A DNA stretch of 6,575 bases from Pseudomonadota bacterium. GTDB lineage: Bacteria > Pseudomonadota > Gammaproteobacteria > Acidiferrobacterales > UBA6901. The stretch lies in contig JAJXUF010000161.1 in assembly GCA_021783175.1 (NCBI GenBank), positions 1-6,575 of the forward strand, in the 5' to 3' direction. The translations under genes were made by a program, and so were the position numbers. Below the pieces are notes generated by a model, which saw nothing but the letters and a program-made list of their open reading frames with translations, ran no database searches and was not told where the DNA came from. Below, in pieces: positions 1 through 5,020 of this stretch. Every line of letters begins with the position of its first letter. Position 1 is the first letter of the stretch.

Positions 1-857
1 AAGGTCGTGCTCAAGCCGAACAGCAGCCCCAGTCCCATGACCGGTGCGAGTTGTCTCAGGATGGAGGGAGAGACGATGCCGCTGACGACGACGACCCGGA
101 TCAACACAACCTGGCTGGCGATCAGGATCACCACTGCCGACAGGCGCAACATGCCGTCGTTGAGCTTGCTGTGTTTGGCATAGAGCAGTGTCGTCGCCGT
201 ACTGGACACCAGACCACCGAGGAAGCCCAGTAACGGCGCGCCATAGCGCCGCCCGGTGATGCGCAGGGCGACATAACCGGCCAGACTCAAGCCCGAGATC
301 AAGACCACCATCATCCATGCTTGATAGGGATTGAAAGCCTCATAAGGCCCGTAGTTCTGATTCGGAAGGATGGGCAGGATGACGAAACTGAGTACCGAAA
401 ACTGCAAAATGGAGACCAGATCGCGGCGCGTGAGCCGCTGGCTCATGCCTTGCAATTCAGGTTTGAGGTAGAGCAGTACGGTGGTGGTGATGGCGAGCAT
501 GACTGCAAGCTTGGAGTAGCCGAACCAAACCAGCACACCGAGCGCAAAGCTGATGAGCAAGGCGGTTACAGTGGTGGTGCCGGGATCGTTGTTTTCGGTG
601 GGTGTGTTGATGTAGGCAGCGATGATCATTCCCGCCACGGCCAGCAATCCGGCAACGATCAGCCAGGGTGCTTCGCCCTTGTCCGCCAGCAGCGCAATGA
701 GCGTTCCGAACAGGGAGACCAGGGCGAAGGTGCGCAGCCCGGCTTTGGCGGAGGGATTACGCTCGCGTTCGAGGCCGATGAGCAAGCCGATGGCAAGACT
801 GGTCAGGAATTGGGGCAGCGCCTCGATGCCGTTGCCTTGCAATAGAATGGACTCCAC
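1..857 (-). CDS. MgtC/SapB-type DUF4010 inner-membrane protein (3' end outside window)
   Basis: This reading frame is open from a GTG at 857 to the window edge, giving 285 visible codons; the C-terminus is missing. A GGGAG ribosome-binding site lies 9 nt before the GTG, and the recJ stop is only 4 nt upstream, so the two genes are probably co-transcribed. The N-terminus has the MgtC/SapB-like motif GLLIGLERERN (residues about 24-34), followed by LRTFALVSLFG. The rest is a series of about ten hydrophobic segments. The stretch from about residue 165 (NQNYGPYEAFNP, then GRRYGAPLLGFLGGLVSSTA) is typical of DUF4010 proteins. Family members are multi-pass inner-membrane proteins, usually around 400 residues, with no settled biochemical role; MgtC itself is linked to magnesium-limited growth and virulence. 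A transport or membrane-regulatory role is inference only. Family assignment is confident; function is unknown. Confidence 0.87.
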   Translation of the reverse strand, partial: MESILLQGNGIEALPQFLTSLAIGLLIGLERERNPSAKAGLRTFALVSLFGTLIALLADKGEAPWLIVAGLLAVAGMIIAAYINTPTENNDPGTTTVTALLISFALGVLVWFGYSKLAVMLAITTTVLLYLKPELQGMSQRLTRRDLVSILQFSVLSFVILPILPNQNYGPYEAFNPYQAWMMVVLISGLSLAGYVALRITGRRYGAPLLGFLGGLVSSTATTLLYAKHSKLNDGMLRLSAVVILIASQVVLIRVVVVSGIVSPSILRQLAPVMGLGLLFGLSTT

Positions 858-861
858 GATT

Positions 862-2553
862 TCAGTCTCCCGCCCAGTGACGCACGATGAGCTGCAAACT
901 CTCGCTACCATTGTATTCATTGATGCTCAGGCTGTATACCGCGTGGATATTGTCCGGGGCGGGCTCGGCTGAGAAGAAGCGAATGGCGTCGAAACTTCCG
1001 GCTGGCGAAGATAGTTTCAGTTTGAGGTGTTTTTCGCCGACCACGCGCTGAGTCTGGACGCGGAAATCGCCTTCAAACAAGGGCTCTGGAAATCCTTGTC
1101 CCCAGACTTCCTGTTGCAGGTTGCGCGCAACGTTCAGCGAAAATTCGTTTGCTGCGAGCCCCCCGTCCGTGGAAATTGTCTTCACCAGCGCATCTGCATC
1201 AAGCAGTTCCTGCGCGACGGATTCAAAGGCATGGCGGAAATCATGTAAATGTTCTTCGCGAATGCTCAAACCTGCCGCCATTGCATGTCCGCCGAACTTC
1301 AGAATCAGGTGAGGCTGGCGCTTGGACACCAGATCCAGCGCATCGCGCAGATGCAGCCCGGCGATGCTGCGTCCGGAACCCTTGAGTTCTCCTGATTGCG
1401 ATCGCGCAAACGCGATCACTGGACGGTGGAACTTATCCTTCAGGCGCGAAGCCAGGATGCCGATCACCCCCTGATGCCAATCTTCATTGAACAACGAAAG
1501 CGAAAAACCGTCCTCGGGATCGAAGGTATTGAGCGTTGCCAGTGCGCTGTCCTGCATATCGGCTTCAATGCTGCGCCGTTCATGATTCAAGGCGTCCAGT
1601 TTGGCCGCGATGTCGTCGGCTTCCACGGCGTCGTCAGTCAGCAGACAGCGGATCCCAAGCGCCATGTCCTCCAGGCGTCCGGCAGCGTTCAAGCGCGGGC
1701 CGACGATGAAACCCAGCTCGTAGGATGTGACCTGTGCGGCTGGTCTGCGCGCGACGCGCAACAAAGCCTGGATGCCGGCGCAACTCCGTCCGCGGCGGAT
1801 GCGCTGCAAGCCTTGCTGCACGAGAATGCGGTTGTTGTCGTCCAGTTTGACTACATCCGCCACGGTGCCGAGTGCGACGAGGTCGAGCAGGTTGCCCAGG
1901 TTCGGTTCGGCTTGATTGGCAAATGCACCGCGCTTGCGCATTTCCGCCCGCAAAGCCATCAGTACATAGAACATCACGCCCACACCTGCCAGGTTTTTGC
2001 TGGGGAAGTTGCAACCGGGTTGGTTGGGATTGACGATGCACAGGGCATCCGGCAAGGTCTCTCCAGGCAAGTGATGGTCGGTCACCAGTACTTGCATGCC
2101 CAGGCGCGTGGCTTCTGCCACGCCTTCTACGCTGGCGATGCCGTTGTCCACCGTGAGCAGAATATCCGGTTCGGAACGTTTGGCCAGACGTACGATCTCC
2201 GGCGTCAATCCGTAGCCATACTCGAAGCGGTTGGGGACGATGAAATCGACCCTTGCACCGAGTGCGCGTAGTCCACGCATGCCCACCGTGCACGCTGTCG
2301 CACCGTCGGCATCGTAATCGGCCACGATCAGCAATTTCTTTTTGTCGGCAATGGCGTCGGCCAGCAAGCCGGCCATTGTTTCCGCATTCTTCAGCAGGGA
2401 AAAAGGCAGCAGATGTTTGATGTCGGTATCCAGTTGTACCGGATCATGTATTCCGCGCGCCGCGTAGATGCGCGCCAGCAAAGGCGTCAGCCCGGATTGA
2501 ACCAGGAACTGGACGGTATCGGCCGGATAGGAACGTTGGGTGATTTTGCTCAT
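862..2553 (-). CDS. recJ: Single-stranded-DNA-specific 5'-3' exonuclease RecJ
   Basis: RecJ degrades single-stranded DNA 5' to 3' in the cytoplasm during RecFOR recombination, mismatch repair and base-excision repair. From ATG 2553 the protein has 563 residues, close to E. coli RecJ (577). The DHH domain is complete: DYDADG at 79-84, DNGI from 136, TDHHLPG with D159-H160-H161, and GPRLNAAGRL from 285. DHHA1 motifs follow: HQGVIGILASR 360-370, KGSGRS 391-396 and KFGGHAMAAGLS 419-430. An OB-fold-like C-terminal part contains RVVGEKHLKLKL. All expected metal-binding residues are present, so the enzyme should be active. A GTG at 2577 would add eight residues (MKNQRPVP). ATG 2553 is preferred because the N-terminal length then matches E. 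coli better and because a possible -10 element abuts the GTG; neither start has a good ribosome-binding site. It is divergent from lysC and leads the DUF4010 gene. Confidence 0.97.
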   Translation of the reverse strand: MSKITQRSYPADTVQFLVQSGLTPLLARIYAARGIHDPVQLDTDIKHLLPFSLLKNAETMAGLLADAIADKKKLLIVADYDADGATACTVGMRGLRALGARVDFIVPNRFEYGYGLTPEIVRLAKRSEPDILLTVDNGIASVEGVAEATRLGMQVLVTDHHLPGETLPDALCIVNPNQPGCNFPSKNLAGVGVMFYVLMALRAEMRKRGAFANQAEPNLGNLLDLVALGTVADVVKLDDNNRILVQQGLQRIRRGRSCAGIQALLRVARRPAAQVTSYELGFIVGPRLNAAGRLEDMALGIRCLLTDDAVEADDIAAKLDALNHERRSIEADMQDSALATLNTFDPEDGFSLSLFNEDWHQGVIGILASRLKDKFHRPVIAFARSQSGELKGSGRSIAGLHLRDALDLVSKRQPHLILKFGGHAMAAGLSIREEHLHDFRHAFESVAQELLDADALVKTISTDGGLAANEFSLNVARNLQQEVWGQGFPEPLFEGDFRVQTQRVVGEKHLKLKLSSPAGSFDAIRFFSAEPAPDNIHAVYSLSINEYNGSESLQLIVRHWAGD

Positions 2554-2577
2554 GGGTACGGGTCGCTGGTTTTTCAC

Positions 2578-2606
2578 AGTGTAGCAGAGGGGTAATCGTC
2601 TTTTGA
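2578..2606 (-). promoter_or_regulatory. Possible recJ promoter
   Basis: On the minus strand TACACT (2583-2578) matches four of six -10 positions. A poor -35 (TCAAAA, 2606-2601) lies 17 nt upstream. Transcription would then start near 2571, inside the eight-codon extension that begins with GTG 2577, which favours ATG 2553 as the recJ start. This is weak evidence. Confidence 0.25.
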
Positions 2607-2624
2607 CGCCAGTTCGGTTAGAAT
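2596..2624 (+). promoter_or_regulatory. Possible lysC promoter
   Basis: TAGAAT at 2619-2624 matches five of six bases of the sigma70 -10 consensus and lies 32 bases before the lysC GTG. The hexamer 17 nt upstream (TCGTCT, 2596-2601) is a poor -35. A better TTGACG at 2603-2608 is only 10 nt from the -10, too close to pair with it. The recJ and lysC promoters would overlap back to back in this gap. Confidence 0.35.
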
Positions 2625-2656
2625 GCCGCCCTCACAAAAAACGACACAGGCATATC

Positions 2657-3886
2657 GTGGCATTGATTGTTCAGAAATATGGCGGTACTTCCGTCGGCAG
2701 TCCGGAGCGCATCAGGAATGTTGCGCAGCGCGTAGCGAAATACAAGGCACAAGGGCACCAGGTCGTGGTGGTTGTTTCCGCCATGAGCGGGGAAACCAAC
2801 CGTCTGATCGCACTGGCCAAGGAAATCCAGAAACACCCCGATCCGCGCGAACTCGACGTGGTCATTTCCACGGGCGAGCAGGTAACCATCGGCCTGTTGG
2901 CAATGGCGCTCAAGGAGGCCGGGTTGGAAGCCAAGAGCTACACCGGCGCCCAGGTCAAGATCCTTACCGATAGCGCATTTACCAAAGCCCGCATCGTGAG
3001 TATCGACGAACAGAATATCCGCACCGATCTGGCCAATGGCAACGTGGTTGTGGTGGCTGGATTCCAGGGCATGGACGAGGCGGGCAACATCACTACGCTG
3101 GGGCGCGGCGGTTCCGACACCACCGGTGTGGCCATTGCGGCAGCCTTGCGTGCCGATGAGTGCCAGATTTACACCGACGTGGATGGGGTTTACACCACCG
3201 ACCCGCGCATGGTGCCGGAAGCGCGCCGCCTGAAGACCATCACTTTCGAAGAGATGATGGAAATGGCCAGCCTCGGATCCAAAGTGCTGCAGATCCGTTC
3301 GGTCGAGTTCGCCGGCAAATACAAAGTCAAACTGCGTGTGCTCTCCAGCTTTGCTGAAGAGGGGGAAGGTACGCTGATCACATTCGAGGAAGGCAATAAA
3401 ATGGAACAGGCAATCATTTCAGGTATCGCGTTCAATCGCGACGAAGCGAAAATCACCGTGCGCGGCGTGCCGGACAAGCCCGGAATCGCCTATCAGATTC
3501 TCGGCCCGGTCAGCGAAGCCCATATCGACGTGGATATGATCATTCAGAATGTCGGCGTGGATGGCTTGACCGACTTTTCTTTCACGGTGCATCGCAATGA
3601 GTTTGCCAAGGCTATGGACATCCTCAAGCATAAGGTGCAACCGCACATTGGCGCGCGCGATGTCATCGGCGACAACAAGACTGCAAAGGTATCCGTGGTG
3701 GGGGTCGGCATGCGTTCGCATGTGGGTATTGCCAGCAAGATGTTCCGCACCCTGGCGGAAGAGGGCATTAACATCCAGATGATTTCCACCTCCGAGATTA
3801 AAATCTCCGTGGTTATCGACGAGAAATATCTGGAACTGGCCGTGCGCGTACTGCATAAAGCGTTCGATCTGGATCAAGAAAGCTAA
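2657..3886 (+). CDS. lysC: Aspartate kinase (aspartokinase), catalytic alpha form
   Basis: The enzyme phosphorylates L-aspartate with ATP to give 4-phospho-aspartate, the first step to lysine, threonine, methionine and diaminopimelate. The 409-residue length is typical of the monofunctional, lysine/threonine-sensitive type. The kinase domain has KYGGTSVG (7-14), STGEQ (71-75), GRGGSDTTG (149-157) and TDVDGVYTTDPR (173-184). Two ACT regulatory domains follow from about residue 260, including QNVGVDGLTDFSFTV, the region that in related enzymes binds the inhibitor, and SEIKISVVIDEK. GTG 2657 is chosen because it yields the usual start MALIVQKYGG and has AGG 6 nt upstream. An upstream ATG at 2603 would add 18 basic, non-conserved residues and would lie before the likely -10 element. 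Concerted feedback by lysine plus threonine is inferred from family membership. There is no homoserine dehydrogenase fusion. The stop lies 8 nt before the tRNA promoter. Confidence 0.96.
   Translation: MALIVQKYGGTSVGSPERIRNVAQRVAKYKAQGHQVVVVVSAMSGETNRLIALAKEIQKHPDPRELDVVISTGEQVTIGLLAMALKEAGLEAKSYTGAQVKILTDSAFTKARIVSIDEQNIRTDLANGNVVVVAGFQGMDEAGNITTLGRGGSDTTGVAIAAALRADECQIYTDVDGVYTTDPRMVPEARRLKTITFEEMMEMASLGSKVLQIRSVEFAGKYKVKLRVLSSFAEEGEGTLITFEEGNKMEQAIISGIAFNRDEAKITVRGVPDKPGIAYQILGPVSEAHIDVDMIIQNVGVDGLTDFSFTVHRNEFAKAMDILKHKVQPHIGARDVIGDNKTAKVSVVGVGMRSHVGIASKMFRTLAEEGINIQMISTSEIKISVVIDEKYLELAVRVLHKAFDLDQES
3386..3393 (+). promoter_or_regulatory. Internal ribosome-binding site within lysC
   Basis: GAGGAAGG lies inside the lysC coding region, with AAGG exactly 7 nt before an in-frame ATG at 3401. 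It is a better Shine-Dalgarno than the one at the gene's own GTG start, which has only AGG. Its position supports a separately initiated shorter product. Confidence 0.55.
3401..3886 (+). CDS. lysC: Probable aspartokinase beta subunit (in-frame internal start)
   Basis: Starting at ATG 3401 (codon 249 of lysC), this in-frame product would have 161 residues beginning MEQAIISGIAF and would contain only the two ACT regulatory domains. In Corynebacterium glutamicum the aspartokinase is alpha2/beta2, and its beta subunit is translated from an internal start at about codon 250, beginning MEEAVLTGVA. The position and sequence here match closely. An optimally spaced AAGG precedes the ATG. The beta chain would bind lysine and threonine at the interface with the alpha chain's ACT domains. 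Expression is inferred from the translation signal and homology; the methionine could also simply be conserved protein sequence. Confidence 0.55.
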   Translation: MEQAIISGIAFNRDEAKITVRGVPDKPGIAYQILGPVSEAHIDVDMIIQNVGVDGLTDFSFTVHRNEFAKAMDILKHKVQPHIGARDVIGDNKTAKVSVVGVGMRSHVGIASKMFRTLAEEGINIQMISTSEIKISVVIDEKYLELAVRVLHKAFDLDQES

Positions 3887-3894
3887 CAAATCGT

Positions 3895-3923
3895 TTGACC
3901 GCTTAGCCTCTAATCAGTATTAT
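3895..3923 (+). promoter_or_regulatory. Sigma70 promoter of tRNA-Ser
   Basis: TTGACC (3895-3900) and TATTAT (3918-3923) are each five of six matches to consensus and are separated by exactly 17 nt. Transcription should start near 3930, just before the mature tRNA 5' end at 3935. The bases after the -10 (TCGCGGCC) form a GC-rich discriminator, a feature of stringently controlled stable-RNA promoters. The promoter starts only 8 nt after the lysC stop codon. Confidence 0.75.
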
Positions 3924-3934
3924 TCGCGGCCTTC

Positions 3935-4028
3935 GGAGAGGTGGCCGAGTGGTCGAAGGCACGCCCCTGCTAAGGGCGCATACGAGCTTAAACTTGTATC
4001 GAGGGTTCGAATCCCTCCTTCTCCGCCA
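3935..4028 (+). tRNA. tRNA-Ser (anticodon GCU), CCA encoded
   Basis: This class II tRNA reads the serine codons AGC and AGU. The acceptor stem GGAGAGG pairs with CTTCTCC (4018-4024, one G-U), followed by discriminator G4025 and a genomically encoded CCA (4026-4028). The anticodon stem CGCCC/GGGCG encloses loop CTGCTAA with anticodon GCT at 3969-3971. A long variable arm TACGAG/CTTGTA, the serine hallmark, lies at about 3981-3998. The T stem GAGGG/CCCTC encloses TTCGAAT (4006-4012). It has its own promoter and terminator. Confidence 0.97.
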
Positions 4029-4037
4029 AGTAGTCTG

Positions 4038-4062
4038 AGCCCTTCCCTGTGAAGGGCTTTTT
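4038..4062 (+). terminator. Intrinsic terminator after tRNA-Ser
   Basis: A perfect 8-bp stem AGCCCTTC (4038-4045) / GAAGGGCT (4051-4058) with a 5-nt loop CCTGT is followed by a run of T (4058-4062). It ends the tRNA transcript and, since no other terminator follows lysC, probably also any lysC read-through. On the minus strand there is no T tract, so it should not end the convergent protease transcript efficiently. Confidence 0.88.
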
Positions 4063-4103
4063 CTATGGCGGATACGCGCGGTTCGAATTCCCTTGCGCAA
4101 ATG

Positions 4104-4718
4104 CTAATTGGAAATGAACATCACATCTTCCTGTTGATTGATCTTCATTCGCCTCAGCACATTCATCCCGAGCAAAGCATCCACGCTCAGGGATGGCAAT
4201 ATGTTCACAGTCACATCGTTAAGGTGGAAAGTCCCGAATGACAGTCTTGGGATAGTTACCGAGCAGGTACGGACCACGCCATTACCCGTTGCAACAAAGC
4301 CCGCCCCGGTACAGCTCTTGATACCGGCCCTGATTGCTGCACGTTCGGAAATCGTCGTGACCGAAGCGCCTGTATCCACGACAAACGTGACCGGCAGGTC
4401 GTTGATCGAGCCTTGAGTGGTAAAACTGTGATGGGCATTCAAATACAAGGTCAGGCTGCCATGCTCGTTGATGGGCTGGTCGCTCGCACTTGATAACACC
4501 TGCGCGTTGTCTGCGCATTTTGTGCCGCTATAGGTCACCTTGCCGTGGTCGTCGCATTTGTATACTGCTGCCATGACCTCGCAGGGAAAAAGGTTGGAAG
4601 CCAACCCGGCCAGGGCCAGAATGAGCCCGATTTTCGAGTGACGGCGGGATGGAACCAGATTGCGCGGTGACGAAGCTTTAGACCATCGAGTGGGGCACAT
4701 AGGGCAATGTCCAATCAT
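4104..4718 (-). CDS. Exported retropepsin-like aspartic protease with DUF4124-like N-terminus
   Basis: The product has 204 residues from ATG 4718. After a basic stretch (RRHSK) a hydrophobic segment IGLILALAGLASNLFP and VMA|AVY (cleavage about 50/51) look like a Sec signal peptide with an unusually long n-region, so the mature protein is probably periplasmic. Residues 51-70 (AVYKCDDHGKVTYSGTKC) resemble the short cysteine-pair DUF4124 module. Residues about 88-200 form a retropepsin fold with the catalytic motif VVDTGAS (D115) and the closing LLGMNVLRRMKI typical of the bacterial TIGR02281/clan AA family. One such chain carries half an active site and is expected to act as a homodimer. The substrate is unknown. 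A second in-frame ATG at 4700 is an alternative start; neither has a clear ribosome-binding site. The gene converges on the tRNA and diverges from the kinase. Confidence 0.85.
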   Translation of the reverse strand: MIGHCPMCPTRWSKASSPRNLVPSRRHSKIGLILALAGLASNLFPCEVMAAVYKCDDHGKVTYSGTKCADNAQVLSSASDQPINEHGSLTLYLNAHHSFTTQGSINDLPVTFVVDTGASVTTISERAAIRAGIKSCTGAGFVATGNGVVRTCSVTIPRLSFGTFHLNDVTVNILPSLSVDALLGMNVLRRMKINQQEDVMFISN

Positions 4719-5020
4719 ATGCAGTTGTTTGAACGATCAGGATAGTCGAAATTTACTCCGATATCGGCGAGGCATCCAGCGTGTCGATTTCAGGCTGCAA
4801 CTGCGGATGCAGTTGGAAAGTGGAGATGGACGGACAGGCAGATATGTTCAGATATGCCTCCTTATATCGGCGAATTCCCGACTTTTTGAGCGCGAGCCTG
4901 ACCTTGCTCAATATCCACAACGTGCAGCGGGCTATTCCTGTCCTCTTGCGAACCGCAGGTGTTTGGGCTAACGTTTACGAGAACATGAAGAATTGCTGAA
5001 GAAAACAGGGGGCGTTCGGA
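4719..5020. other. Intergenic region between divergent protease and kinase genes, with short repeats
   Basis: No convincing gene is seen in these 302 bases. They hold the 5' regions of both flanking genes. Visible structure includes a perfect inverted repeat CAACTGC-GGAT-GCAGTTG (4798-4815), with ATGCAGTTG also present at 4719-4727; a tandem pair of CAGATATG (4839-4846 and 4849-4856) with 10-bp period; and two copies of ATATCGGCGA (4761-4770 and 4864-4873). A small open frame from ATG 4826 to TGA 4999 (57 residues) is not recognised and is treated as non-coding. Confidence 0.5.
4946..4974 (+). promoter_or_regulatory. Possible promoter of the histidine kinase gene
   Basis: TTGCGA (4946-4951, four of six) and TAACGT (4969-4974, three of six) are separated by 17 nt and lie about 47 bases before the kinase ATG. 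The match is modest, and other starts within the gap are possible. Confidence 0.25.

Noticed and set aside
321..845. 174-codon plus-strand frame
   Set aside because: It is antisense to the DUF4010 gene. The plus translation is hydrophilic and glycine/glutamine-rich, whereas the minus frame gives clear membrane segments and family motifs.
1396..2271. 291-codon open frame on the plus strand
   Set aside because: It lies fully antisense to recJ, which has complete catalytic motifs. The translation is low in hydrophobic order and rich in H/Q/R as expected of a shadow frame.
2603..2656. Upstream ATG extension of lysC by 18 residues
   Set aside because: The extra residues (MTPVRLECRPHKKRHRHI) are not part of the family, and the ATG lies upstream of the likely -10 TAGAAT; GTG 2657 gives the normal N-terminus.
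3419..3889. 156-codon open frame on the minus strand
   Set aside because: It is antisense to the ACT domains of lysC, has no recognisable motif and is explained by codon bias of lysC.
3903..4100. 65-codon minus-strand frame containing RRRRDSNPR
   Set aside because: It is the antisense of the tRNA-Ser gene; this is a well-known false protein produced by translating tRNA loci.
4578..4600. Possible lipobox (LFPC) in the protease signal peptide
   Set aside because: F and P at positions -2 and -1 do not fit the lipobox consensus, and a conventional VMA|A cleavage site follows.
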